From Schistocerca nitens (Eukaryota > Arthropoda > Insecta > Orthoptera > Acrididae): 64,000 nucleotides of DNA. Below the pieces are notes generated by a model that saw only the letters and a list, made by a program, of their open reading frames with translations, did not search any database and was not told the origin of the DNA. The translations under genes were made by a program, and so were the position numbers. Below, in pieces: positions 33,555-43,674 of the stretch. The stretch spans positions 173,744,178 to 173,808,177 of the forward strand of contig NC_064622.1 in assembly GCF_023898315.1 (NCBI RefSeq). Direction: 5' to 3'. The first letter of the stretch is position 1. The number at the start of each line of letters is the position of its first letter.

Positions 33555-34600
33555 TTGAGCGAATTTTATATGTACATGTACATTTACATACATACTCCGC
33601 AAGCTACCTGACAGTGCCCGGCGGAGGGTACCCTGCACCACTGCTTGTCTTGTCCGTGTCCTTTTCTGTTCCACTCGCAAACAAAACGAGGGAAAAGCCA
33701 CTGTCTATATGCCTCTGTATGACCCCTAACTTCTTGTACCTTATCATAGTCGTCCTTACGTGAAACATATGTTGGCGGCAGTAGAATCGTTCTGCTTTCT
33801 GCTTCAAATTACGGCTCTCTAAACATTATCAATAGCGTTCCTCGAAAAGAACGTCGTATTTCCTCCAGATATTTCCATTTGAGTTCGTGATGCATCTCCG
33901 TAAAACTTGCTTGTTGTTTTAACCTACCAATAAGAAATCTAACAGCCCGCCTCTGAATTGCCTGAAAGTCTTCCTTAAGTTCTACCTGGCATAGATCCAA
34001 ACACTCGAGTGGTACTCAAGAGTAGGTCCCACTAACGTCCTATATAGGTCTTCTTTTTAGAAGAACCGCTTTCACAAGATTCTCCCAATACACCGAAGTC
34101 GACCATTCGCTTTCCCTACCACTATCCTCACATGCTAGTTGCATTTCATATCACTTTGCAACGTTACTCCCAGATATTTTAGACTTGACTGTGTCAAGCA
34201 GGGCACTATTAATGTTGTATCCGAAAATTGCGGTTTTTATTTTTCCTACACACCAATATTAACTTACATTTTTCTACAGTTAGAGGTAGCTGCCATTCAT
34301 CACACAAACCAGAAGTTTTGTCTAAGACATCTTGAATGCTCCTATAGTAACTCAACGACGACACCTTCCCTTATATCACAGCATCATCAGCAAACAGTTG
34401 CTGAGTACTCCTTACCACGTCCGCCAGTTCACTTATGTACATATAAAATAATAGCGGCCCTTTCACACTTCCCAGGGACACTCCTGGCGATACCATTTTC
34501 TCTGATGAACACTCGCCGTCGAGGACAACATACTGAGTTTCGTTACTTAAGAACTGTTCGAGCCACTCACATATCTCGGAACATTACGTATGTTTTTCGA
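33555..34600 (-). mobile_element. CR1/Jockey-group LINE, C-terminal RT relic
   Basis: Minus-strand translation gives SELADVVRSTQQLFADDAVI (catalytic FADD at about 34384-34395). Then come KYLGVTLQSDMKCN, a VVGKANGRLRCIGRIL block, LYRTLVGPTLEYHSSVW and AIQRRAVRFLIGRLKQQ (33809-34000). This is the standard region after the RT palm. Frameshifts separate the pieces. A related relic lies at 61680-62640. Confidence 0.8.
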
Positions 34601-34642
34601 TAGGGTCCGCCTTTAGCAAAACACATTTTTTAACCCAAACAT

Positions 34643-34669
34643 GTTTCACTGCAGTTGCAGCATCTTCAG
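34643..34669 (-). other. Hammerhead-like core motif (candidate)
   Basis: On the minus strand: CTGAAGA, a CTGCA/TGCAG hairpin, then GAAAC. Same pattern as 33235. It sits just left of the large palindrome. No stem III is seen. Confidence 0.25.
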
Positions 34670-34717
34670 TGGGCTTTTATTTTTCATCTGTTAAAGATAA
34701 AGAATGTTCTTTGCTGT

Positions 34718-35157
34718 TTGTATACATGTAGTTATTAGTTTTTAAATCGTAATTACAGATATTTAAAAAAACACCTAAATTATGAATTCATACCTTTTTA
34801 CCACATGGTGTGGATTCTCTGATGTGTTGTGTTTCTACAGTGACCGTTTTGTTCCACAGTTTGTCATCTGCAACCACTTATACCTTAATGTAGATAAATT
34901 GTTTAAGCCAAAATTACGATTTGAAAACTTGGCATAGAAATAACAAGTTTTCATATCATAATTTTGGCTTAAACAATTTATCTATTTTAAGGTATAAGTG
35001 GTTGCAGATGACAAACTGTGGAACAAAATGGTCACTGTAGAAACACAACACATCAGAGAAACCACACCATGTGGTAAAAAGGAATGAATTCATAATTGAC
35101 GTGTTTTTCAAATATCTGTAATTACGATTTAAAAACTAATAGCTACATACGTATTGT
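34718..35157. repeat. Large near-perfect palindrome (fold-back element)
   Basis: Arms 34718-34930 and 34944-35157 are inverted copies at roughly 95% identity by eye around a ~13-base centre (GGCATAGAAATAA). Both arms contain CCACATGGTGTGG, AAACTGTGGAACAAAA (or its reverse) and the AGGTATAAGTGG block. No coding content. It may be two head-to-head copies of one repeat, or a fold-back transposon. As RNA it would form a long hairpin. Confidence 0.93.
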
Positions 35158-35497
35158 TAAATCAAACGCGGAAAAAAAGAGCTTCAACCCCAAGATGATT
35201 ATCTTGGAACCTGTTCTATATGTTCGTATCTTCGTTAACAGTCTGCATTAACCCTGTGTTGTGAATGCAGTTTTGCGACTTACGTAAAGACAAGACGGGG
35301 GAAAAGACTAGTAAGGAAGTAACATAAAGTAAAGTAAAAAAAACTATATTATCCTTGAAACAATGGAGACAAGGGGTGGAATCTCACATCTGTATCCCAT
35401 ATTCGCCCGGTTTAGTGATCCCAAGTGGGGTTGTTGCTTCAGGTCGCACAATACCAATTCACATGCAGAGCTTAGAGGACAGCCTATGACGATCTTA
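35158..35497. other. Unassigned DNA
   Basis: A spacer between the palindrome and the Tc1 relic. No recognised content. Confidence 0.4.
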
Positions 35498-35644
35498 CAC
35501 AATGAGGTGGCAAAAGTCTTTGGGTAGCGATATGCACATGTACAAATGGCGGCGGTTTCGGGTACACAAAGTATAAAAAGGCAGTGCATTGGCAGAGCTG
35601 TAATTTGTAGTTAGGTGATTCGTCTGAAAGGTGTCCGACGTGAT

Positions 35645-36725
35645 TATGGGGGCACGAGGGGAGCTGACAGACTTAGAATGCAGAATGGTGGTTGAAGCTC
35701 GACTCATGGTGTAGTTGGAGCTCGACACATGCGATAGTCCATTTCGGAAATCGTTGGAGAATTCGGTACTCCGAGATCCACAATGTTAAGGGAGTCCAGA
35801 AAATACCGGATTTCAGGCACGACCTCTCACCACGAACAACGCTGTGGCCGACGGCCTTCAGTTAACCACCGAGAGCAGTGGCGTTTGAGTAGAGTTGGCT
35901 GTGCAAGTATATCAGCAACAATGCGCGAAACAGCCACAGAAATAATGAGTTACGTGCGAGGAAATTATCCGTTAGGACAGTGCAGTGAAATTTCTTGTTC
36001 GTGGGCTAGGCACGTGACGAACGACACGAGTGCCTTTCCTAACAGCATGACATCGTCTCCAACGTCTCTCATGAACTCGTGAGAATATCGGTTGGAGCCT
36101 AGACTCCTGGGAAACCGTAGCCTGGTCACTTGAGTCCCGATATCAATTGATATGAGCTGGTGTTAGTGTTCGAGTGTGGCGCAGATCTCACGAAGCCATG
36201 GACACAAGTTATCAACAACCCGCTGTGTAAGGTGGTGGTGGCGCCATAATGGCGTTCGCTGTGTTTACATGGAATGGGCATGGTCCTCTGGTCCAACTGC
36301 AACGATCATTAAAGGGAAATTGTTATGTTCGACCACTTGGAGACCATTTGCAACCATTCATAGACTTCATGTTCCCAAACAACGATGCAGATTTTATTAA
36401 TGACACCGCGCCGTGTCATCAGGCTACAGTTGTTTGCGATTGGTTTCAAATGGTTCAAATGGCTCTAAGCGCTATGGGACTTAACATCTGAGGTCATCAG
36501 TCCCATAGACTTAGAACTACTTAAACCTAACTAACCTAAGGACATCACACACATCCATGCCCGAGGCAGGATTCGAACCTGCGACCGTAGCAGCAGCGCG
36601 GTTCCGGGCTGAAGCGCCTAGAAACGCTCAGCCACAGCGGCCGGCTGCGATTGCTTTGAAGAAGATTATGAACAATTCGAGCGAATAATTTGACCACGCA
36701 AATCACCGGACATGAATACCGACGA
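35645..36725 (+). pseudogene. Tc1-like transposase relic (D-x36-E group)
   Basis: GELTDLECRMVVEARL (about 35659-35707) is the N-terminal helix-turn-helix start. In the catalytic half, FTWNGHGPLVQLQRSL, FIDFMFPNNDADFINDTAPCH and ATVVCDWF carry the second Asp (in INDTAPCH). After the SINE, EDYEQFERII and KSPDMNT follow, but the Glu is lost in a shifted frame. Counting across the SINE, the last two acidic positions would be 36 residues apart. Many stops. Confidence 0.75.
36447..36645 (-). mobile_element. SINE group A, minus orientation
   Basis: Complete copy with B box GGTTCGAATCC on the minus strand and head GCCGGCCGCTGTGGCTGAGC. Duplications TGCGATTGGTTT (36435-36446) and TGCGATTGCTTT (36646-36657), one mismatch. 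Removing it and one duplication joins the two halves of the Tc1 catalytic motif region. Confidence 0.95.
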
Positions 36726-37146
36726 ATAATTGGAAATAAGTTGATAGAGGAGTAGGAGCTTAAGATCTGTGCACTTCAGGTGCAGTTACAACACGCAAAG
36801 GAGGAACTACAAAGACAGCTTGAGGAGGGTGAAGGGTGGCGCGAATGGCAACTGGCAGTTGGCAAGAAGGCAAGCTAAGAGGAGGAGGTATTCAGACAGT
36901 TATACTTTGAGTATATGCAATAGATTTGACCAACTGTCAGAGTTGAGTGGAGAGGAGCTTCTTGTAGCTGTAGATGTAGGGAACATTCAGCAGACCTCAG
37001 CAGTTAGGAGGCCTAGGTCAGTTGCAAAGTCTGACAGAAAGAAGACGGTTGCTACTAGGTAGTTCGCACGGTAGAGGTGTGGGCCAGCAGTTGCAGGAAG
37101 TGTTGGGGAGTGAGTACCAGGTCACCAGCATAGTGAGACCCAGTGC

Positions 37147-37224
37147 AGGGTTGGCTTAGGTGACTCACTTCATAGGGGAGTTATGGAGGGTTGGCTTAGG
37201 TGACTGCCTGCATGGGGGAGTTAT
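37147..37224 (+). repeat. Tandem duplication of ~40 bp
   Basis: AGGGTTGGCTTAGGTGACT...GGGGAGTTATG occurs twice in a row (37147-37186 and 37187-37224) within ORF1, next to the SINE E insertion. Confidence 0.9.
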
Positions 37225-37378
37225 GAAACTTCCTGGCAGATTAAACTGTGTGCCAGACCGAGACTTGAACTCGGGACCTTCGCCTTTCACGGGCAAGTGC
37301 TCTACCATCTGAGCTACCCAAGCACGACTCACGCCCCGTCCTCACAACTTTACTTCCGCCAGTACCTCGTCTCCTATT
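37225..37378 (-). mobile_element. SINE group E, minus orientation
   Basis: Starts GAAACTTCCTGGCAGATTAA. Read on the minus strand it is a tRNA-like sequence with A-box region TAGCTCAGATGGTAGAGCA and B box GAGTTCAAGTC. No clear target duplication. It interrupts the SGNH-like domain of the LINE ORF1. Confidence 0.88.
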
Positions 37379-37999
37379 TAGGAATTTCACGAAGGAGGGT
37401 CAGGTAGCGATAGTGAGTGGAGCAGAGAACAGTCTCGATAGGGACAGGGAACATGTTGTAGATGGTGACGTGCTAAAGACAGCTACTCAAACTAGTGGCA
37501 CTAATGTGCATTTCGTGCAACTGTTTCAGCGTCATGATCGGCCTCATCTTTATGCTGCTGTTAGGTGCGTCAACATGGGGCTGGAGAAGGCACTGACGGC
37601 AGAGGGCATGGGTCAGGTTTCAGTGGTGCCAGTTGAGTCTATCAGTAGATCGGGTTTCATTAGGCATGAGCTGCACCTCAATAGGTATGGGATGGGGAGG
37701 CTGGCAAAGCAGTGTAGTGGTTGGTGGTGGGATCACTCAAGGAAAAATTCCTGTAGTTGTTGTTAGAGCTGCACCTTTTTTGGATTGGAGTCGGCTGATA
37801 GCAATACCTGCTTAAAACACTCCCTCTAACTAAGGGCTCACCTTCAGAGATCGTCGTGTTTCCAAGTAGAGAAGGAATTAGCATTTTTCATCAAAATATA
37901 AGAGGTATTTGACATAAAGTTAGTGAACTGCTTATAGATGTTGACTCTGAAATTAGTGGTATATCTGGGTACCACTTAAATAATTTGACAATTCAGAGG

Positions 38000-38400
38000 C
38001 TTCCTTTACCAGGATAGAGATTAGCTGGCTGTTTTGCTAGGAGTTCCTTGCGGGGTAGGGGAATGGCCATGTACGTATCACAGCAATGCGCTGAACAGAT
38101 ATTTGAATGTTGTGCAGGGGCAGTTGAATTTAATGACACTAAACTTCTAATTTTTGTTTTTTGTAGGTCCCTTAACTCTGACTTCAGAGCATTTCTGCTC
38201 AAGATAGAGAGGTTTCTTGATTCACTTTTTAGGAAGCACTTGAAATTAGTTATATGTGGTGACTTCAATATAAATTTTGTGTATGATAGCTCGAAAAAAA
38301 GGATGTTGATAGATCTCCTAAATTCATATGATCTTATGCGGGTTGTGTTTTTTCCAACTAGGGTGCCGGGGAACAGTAGCACAGACACATAAAATATTTT
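38000..38400 (+). pseudogene. LINE apurinic-type endonuclease relic
   Basis: The 38048-38392 frame has RGMAMYVSQ, then VICGDFNINF (about 38249-38278) with the Asp-Phe-Asn metal-site motif of EEP/APE endonucleases, then a LLNSYDLMRV...PTRVPGNSSTDT end. That is the C-terminal two thirds of the nicking domain. The start is lost in stops upstream. Confidence 0.8.
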
Positions 38401-38889
38401 TAATCGTTCTTCATTACTAGATGGGCATTATGTTAGTAAAAGGGCGAATGGCCTTTCAGGCAATGATGCACCAGTTTTAACACTAAAAGGCTTTTGTACT
38501 CAAACAAATGTCACATATAACTGAAAACTATGTAGGAAAGTTAATCCAACGGCATTAGGGAGTTTTTTAAACCTTGTCAAGGAACAAGGGTGGCAGAAGG
38601 TTAATAGCGCTGACAACATAGATTTCAAATATAATGCTTTCCTTAACACATTTCTCATGCTCTTTGAGAGTTCATTCCATTAGAACGTTCTAAACGGGGT
38701 ACTAGCAGTAAAAGGCAGCCCAGGTGGCTGACTAGTGTGATAAGGATATCACGTAGAACAAAGAGGCAAGTACATCAAAATGCTAAAAGCAGTCACAATC
38801 AAGCTACGGTAGCCCATTGCAAAAAGTACTGTAAGGTGCTTAAAAACGTTATTATGGAGGCAAAGAGTATGTGACATGCAGATAGAATA

Positions 38890-40640
38890 GCTAATTCACA
38901 GGATAAAATTAAAACCAAATGGTCAGTTGTGAAGGAAGTGTCTGGTCAGCAGCACAAGGTCGACGATATAAAGTCAGTTCGCAGTAAAAATATTTCTGTT
39001 ACTGGTAAGTCAGACATATGTACAGTATTAAACAATCATTTTCTGAGCATTGCTGGTGAATTAAATAAAAAATTAGTTTTTACAGGAAATCATACAACTC
39101 TCTTGGCAAATGCTTTTCCGAGATTGATGACTGAAATACTGCTCTGTGATACAGACAAGGAGGAGATTGAGTCAATAATAAATCACTGAAGACTAAGGAG
39201 TCTCATGGACATGATGGAGTGCCTAGCATAATATTAAAGTAATGTTCTGCACAATTTAGTCCTGTATTTAACCATATTTGTATTTTTTCCGTTAGGAATG
39301 GTCACTGTGCGGCTGGTCCCGGCGGAAGTTCGAGTCCTCCCTCGGGCATGGGTGTGTGTGTTTGTCCTTAGGATAATTTAGGTTAAGTAGTGTGTAAGCT
39401 TAGGGGCTGATGACCTTAGCAGTTAAGTCCCACAAGATTTCACATACATTTGAACATTTTTTGAGGAATGGTCAGTTTCCTGAACGATTAAAGTACTCAG
39501 TAGTAAAGCCGCTTTATAAAAAGGGAGAAACTGATAATGTAGAGAATTTTAAACCTATTTCTATGCCATGAGTGTTTGCTAAAGTTATTGAAAAGTCTAT
39601 ATATGTAAGTGTAACTGATCATTTTATATCACACGATTTGCTATTAAATTTACAGTTCGGCTTTAGAAGTCGTTTAACAGCCTAAAATGGTGTATTCTCT
39701 TTTCTCTGTGAGGTACTGGATGGGCTAAACAAAAGATTTCGAACGCTAGGCACATTTTTTGATTTACCTAAAGCGTCTGAGTGTGGTGATCACCAACTAT
39801 TGCTCCAGAAGTTGGACCATTACGGAGTACAGGGAGAAGCTCACAAATGGCTCAATTCTTACTTTAGCAACAGACAGCAAAAGATCATTATTCATAGTGT
39901 TGAGAATGGCTGTCATGTGGGGTCTGAGTGGGGTACAGTCAAGTGTGGGGGAGGGGGGGAGAGGGGTGGGAATGAGCACAGGGATCAGTGTTGGGGCCAC
40001 TCCTGTTCCTTATTTATATAAATGATATGCCCTCTAATATTATGGGTGGCTTCAAATTATTGCTGAAGACACTAGCTTGGTAGTAAAGGATGTTGTGTGC
40101 AACAATGGCTCGGTTTCAAATACTGCATTTCATGACCTGTAGAAAGTAAACTAACGCAAAATCATAGTAAGACGCAGTTTTTACAGTTTCTAACACACTC
40201 TATTCAACAAAACCTACGTTTTAATTTCACAGAATGGGCACGTATTAGCAAAACTGAACAGCTCAAAGCTCTAGGTGTTCAGATAGATAATAAACTGTCA
40301 TGGAAAGCCCACGTTTAGGATCTTGTTCAAAGACATAATGCTGCCATTTTTACTGTTCCAACGGTATCTGAAGTGAGTGATTGTTAGACACGAAAATTAG
40401 TCTACTTTGCTTATTTTCATTCGCTTATGTCGCATGGTATTATATTTTGGGCTAACTCTTCCCAGTCTAAAACGATATTTTTGGCTCAGAAACGGGCGCT
40501 TCGGGCAATAAGTGGTGTAAGTTCACGAACCTCTTGTCGAACCCTGTTCATGAGTCTGGGTATTTTGACATTGGCCTCTCAGTATATATGTTCCTTACTG
40601 TCATTTCTTGTTAACAATATTAGCTTATTGCAATAATGAC
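38890..40640 (+). pseudogene. LINE reverse transcriptase relic
   Basis: Pieces in order: VVKPLYKKGE-like and NFKPISMP near 39495-39570; QFGFRSRLTA near 39655; motif A as FFDLPKASE near 39756-39780, the Asp kept but KAFD degenerate; LLQKLDHYGVQGEAHKWLNSY near 39800-39860. The C-terminal FWANSSQSKTIFLAQKRALRAIS and LFMSLGILTLASQYI lie at 40427-40636. The FADD region is not recognisable. A SINE interrupts it at 39305. Confidence 0.78.
39305..39463 (+). mobile_element. SINE group C, 5'-truncated
   Basis: Starts in mid-head (CTGTGCGGCTGGTCCCGGCG), keeps the B box AGTTCGAGTCC and the group C tail ending ACATTTGAACATTTTT. Perfect 11-bp duplications AGGAATGGTCA flank it (39294-39304 and 39464-39474). 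Confidence 0.94.
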
Positions 40641-40850
40641 TGTGTGGACGATGTGACCTATTCCACACATTATTTTAGATCTATGTGACGATGCTGTGCT
40701 GACTATATTTATATGTTTTAACAATACCATTATGGCCTTATCACTTTAGGACATGGTGTAAAAAAGATCTGAGGATGGTCATTATGGACGGAAACTGGAC
40801 ATCGTCTTAAGAACTGATATTGTGGCCAAAGACTGGAATAAAAAACATTT
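40630..40850 (+). mobile_element. Short retro-inserted sequence carrying a hammerhead-like motif
   Basis: A 221-bp insert flanked by perfect 14-bp duplications AATATTAGCTTATT (40616-40629 and 40851-40864), with an A-rich end (GGAATAAAAAACATTT). The interior has CTGAGGA...GAAAC (40769-40795) and no recognised tRNA or 5S head. It splits the C-terminal region of the LINE. This is either a SINE of unknown origin or the 3' end of a longer retroelement. Confidence 0.75.
40769..40795 (+). other. Hammerhead-like core motif (candidate)
   Basis: CTGAGGA, T, then a weak GGTC...GGAC hairpin and GGAAACTGG. Same layout as the motifs at 33235 and 56128 but inside a separate insert. Confidence 0.25.
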
Positions 40851-40970
40851 AATATTAGCTTATTCCCAAGAATAATCAGCGTTCACCCTGTTAATACTCA
40901 GCAGAAATCCAACCTGCATTTGGGACGGACTTCCTTAACTCTTGTGCAGAAAGGTGTGCAGTATACTATT

Positions 40971-41451
40971 TGTGGTGTCACCGCCAGACACCACACTTGC
41001 TAGGTGGTAGCCTTTAAATCGGCCGCGGTCCATTAGTATACGTCGGACCCGCGTGTCGCCACTGTCAGTGATTGCAGACCGAGCGCCACCACACGGCAGG
41101 TCTAGAGAGACTTACTAGCACTCGCCCCAGTTGTACAGCCGACTTTGCTAGCGAAGCTACACTGACCAATACGCTCTCATTTGCCGAGACGATAGTTAGC
41201 TTAGCCTTCAGCTACGTCATTTGCTACGACCTAGCAAGGCGCCATTACCAGTTTATATTCAGTGTAATAATGTCTAAACAAGAGCGATGTTCTCCAATTG
41301 TGGATTAAAGTTAAGTATTCCAAGAACTACGTTCTTTTCTTTATAGGATAATTATTTTACCTTGTTCCAGACCTCACGCCAATCTGCGTGAACTTAACAC
41401 GTGCCTTTCGGCTACCTCCGAGTGGCTTGGCTGTCTTGCTACGCCACTACA
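40971..41451 (+). mobile_element. Solo LTR (family 2)
   Basis: Starts TGTGGTGTCACCGCCAGACA and ends CTTGCTACGCCACTACA (TG...CA). The 5-bp duplication CTATT is on both sides (40966-40970 and 41452-41456). Removing it restores the LINE reading across GTATAC/TGAATCC. An ATTAAAG or TATAGG context inside could serve as signals but is unproven. Five-base duplications suit Gypsy, Copia or Bel-Pao elements. Confidence 0.92.
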
Positions 41452-41576
41452 CTATTGAATCCATTTTCAATAATGTACCACAAGAAAACAAAAATATTAG
41501 CAGTAATCCATGCAATTTCAAACTGAAACTGAAGTTTCCTCATGGGTCACTCCTTCTGTTCCATCGAGGAGTTATA

Positions 41577-41814
41577 CCGAGCGAGGTGGCGCAGTGATTA
41601 GACACTGGACTCGCATTCGGGAGGACGACGGTTCAATCCCGCGTCCGGCCATCCAGATTTAGGTTTTCCGTGATTTCCCTAAATCACTCCAGGTAAATGC
41701 CGGGATGGTACCTCTGAAAGGGCACGGCCGACTTCCTTCCCCATCCTTCCCTAATCCGATGAGACCGATGACCACGCTGGTCTCCTTCCCCAAACCAACC
41801 AACCAACCAATCAA
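41577..41814 (+). mobile_element. SINE group D
   Basis: A-box region TGGCGCAGTGATTAGACA, B box GGTTCAATCCC, tail with GATTTCCCTAAATCACTCC and a (CCAA)n end. Perfect 13-bp duplications CCATCGAGGAGTT flank it (41561-41573 and 41815-41827). It lies in the 3' coding end of the LINE. Confidence 0.95.
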
Positions 41815-42044
41815 CCATCGAGGAGTTCTTTAAAAATTAAGCTGATTCTTGTTGTACTGTTGACTGCGTTTACTTAAACTTATGGCTTGAATTTTTTCGG
41901 GCTCATAAACATTTCACTTTTATTTATTATTCCTTTTATGTAGTAATTTCATGTACTGACACGTTCCATGACCTTGGAGATTTACTCCTCAATTTGGTCC
42001 TACGGAACATAACGTGTAAATAAACAAATAAATAAATTTTTGAG

Positions 42045-43490
42045 ACATAATCTAGAGGTAGTCGAAACAAGGCCCCAGGCGTAGACAACATTCCATTAGA
42101 ACTACTGACAGCCTTGGGACAGCCAGGCCTAACAAAACTTTACCATCTGGTGAGCAAGATGTATGAGACAGGCGAAATACCCTCTGAGTTCAATAAGAAT
42201 ATAATAATTCCAATGCCAAAGAAATCAGGTGTTGACACATGTGAAAATTACCAACTTTCAGTTTAATAAGCCATCGCTGCAAAATATTAACACGAATTCT
42301 TTACAGACGAATGGAAAACTGGTAGAAGCCGACCTCGGGGAAAATCAGTTTGGATTTCGTAGAAATGTTGGAACACGTGAGGCAATACTGACCCTAAGAC
42401 TTATCCTAGCATTTATAGACTTAGAGAAAGTTTTGACAATGTTGACTGGAATATTCTCTTTCAAATTCTGAAGGTGGCAAGGGTAAAATACATGGAGCGA
42501 AAGGTTATTTACAATTTCTACAGAAACCAGATGGCAGTTATAAGAGTCGAGGGACATAAAAGGGAAGCAGTGGCTGGGAAGGGAGTGAGACAGGGTTGTA
42601 GCCTATCCCCGATGTTATTCAATCTGTATATTGAGCTAGCAGTTAAGGAAACAAAAGAAATAATCGGAGTTGGAATTAAAATTCATGGAGAAGAAATAAA
42701 AACTTTGAGGTTCGCCGATGACACTGTAACTGTCAGAGACAGCAAAGGACCTGGAAGAGCAGCTGAACGGAATGGACAGTGTCTTGAAAGGAGGATATAA
42801 GATGAACATCAAGAAAAGCAAAACGAGAATAATGGAATGTAGTCGAATTAAATCGGGTGATGCTGCTGGAATTAGATTAGGAAATGAGACGCTTAATGTA
42901 GTAAAGGAGTTTTGCTATTTGGGGAGCAAAATAACTGATGATGGTCAAAGTACAAAGTACATAAAATGTAGACTGGCAATAGCAGGGACAGCGTTTCTGA
43001 AGTAGAGACATTTGGTAACATCGAGTATAGATTTAAGTATCAGGAAGGCTTTTCTGAAAGTATTTGTGTGGAGTGTAGCCATGTGTGGAAGTGAAACATG
43101 GACGATGAATAGTTTGGATAAGAAGAGAATAGAAGCTTTCGAAATGTGTTGCTACAGAAAATGCTGAAGATTAGATGGGTAGATCACGTAAGTAATGAGG
43201 AGGTACTGAATAGAACTGGAGAGAAGAGAAATTTGTGGCAAAACTTGACTAGAAGAAGGGATCGGTTGGTAGGGCATATTCTGAGGCATCAATGGATCAC
43301 CAATTTAGTATTGGAGGGCAGCATGGAGGGTAAAAATCGTAGAGGGAGACCAAGAGATGAATACACTAAGCAGATTCAGAAGGATATAGGTCGCAGTAGG
43401 TACTAGGAGATGAAGAAACATTCACAGGATAGAATAGCACGGAGAGCTGCATCAAACCAGTCTCAGGACTGAAGACCACAACAACAACAA
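42045..43490 (+). mobile_element. RTE-type LINE, 5'-truncated
   Basis: Plus-strand RT from the KAPGVDNIPLELL region (about 42077) onward. Landmarks are LVSKMYETGEIPS, QFGFRRNVGTREAILTLR (about 42345-42400), KGVRQGCSLSPMLFNLYIE (about 42570-42634), LRFADDTVTV (42705-42732), FCYLGSKITDDGQS, SGSETW-equivalent and RRGRPRDEYTKQIQ. A deletion after LTLR removes the usual spacer before motif A. It ends with (CAA)n at about 43480. Several stops. Confidence 0.88.
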
Positions 43491-43656
43491 CAGCAACCTA
43501 GATGTCAGTTGCTGCCCAGAATGCTGCAGCGGCAAGACTTTTGCAGTTACGGATACCTATAGAGGCAGCATGATTCAGTATTTCTGCAGGGGACTTTTAA
43601 CGTCTCTTTGAGGCCACGACACCTAGATTTGGTGCACTAAGCCGGGCAAAAGGAAG
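43491..43656 (+). mobile_element. Tc1-like 3' remnant, left half
   Basis: Contains ATAGAGGCAGCATGATTCAG and TTTCTGCAGGGGACTTTTAA, then GCCGGGCAAAAGGAAGT. I recognise this as the transposase C-terminus of the same family as 35498-36735. The remainder of the element resumes at 45336 after an inserted LINE. Confidence 0.78.
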
Positions 43657-43674
43657 TTGTCGTTGTTGTAGTCT

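Larger units (their letters stand above)
35498..36735 (+). mobile_element. Tc1-like transposon, 3'-truncated
   Basis: Begins CACAATGAGGTGGCAAAAGT after TA. Plus-strand transposase pieces follow in family order. The sequence stops being recognisable at about 36735, where the next LINE begins. The matching 3' end of the same family is found instead at 43491-43656 plus 45336-45392. A group A SINE (36447-36645) cuts the coding region. Confidence 0.82.
36769..37766 (+). pseudogene. LINE ORF1 relic: coiled coil plus SGNH-hydrolase-like domain
   Basis: A Gln/Glu-rich coiled coil, with LQHAKEELQRQLEEGEGWRE in one frame (about 36780-36850), is followed by a FDQLSELSGEELLVAV block. Then LGSSHGRGVGQQLQEVL (37054-37105) resembles block I of SGNH/GDSL hydrolases. 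After SINE E, 37413-37766 reads NSLDRDREHV, then LFQRHDRPHLYAAVRCVN, and finally GFIRHELHLNRYGMGRLAKQ, which resembles the terminal His block. ORF1 esterase domains are known in CR1-type LINEs. Frameshifts and the SINE make it dead. Serine and histidine positions are inferred by eye. Confidence 0.6.
36740..42036 (+). mobile_element. CR1/Jockey-group LINE with five nested insertions
   Basis: The element holds an ORF1 relic (36769-37766), an endonuclease relic (about 38000-38400) and an RT relic (about 38890-40640). The C-terminal domain continues past each insertion to about 41870, and the 3' end closes with an AAATAAATAAAT-like tail near 42010-42036. Inserted in it are a SINE E (37225-37378), SINE C (39305-39463), a short 221-bp retro-insert (40630-40850), a solo LTR (40971-41451) and SINE D (41577-41814). 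Without these it would be about 4.0 kb, near full length for the group. Confidence 0.85.

Noticed and set aside
37147..37224. CRISPR-like array
   Set aside because: Only two adjacent units without spacers; no repeat-spacer pattern anywhere in the window, and the sequence is from an insect.
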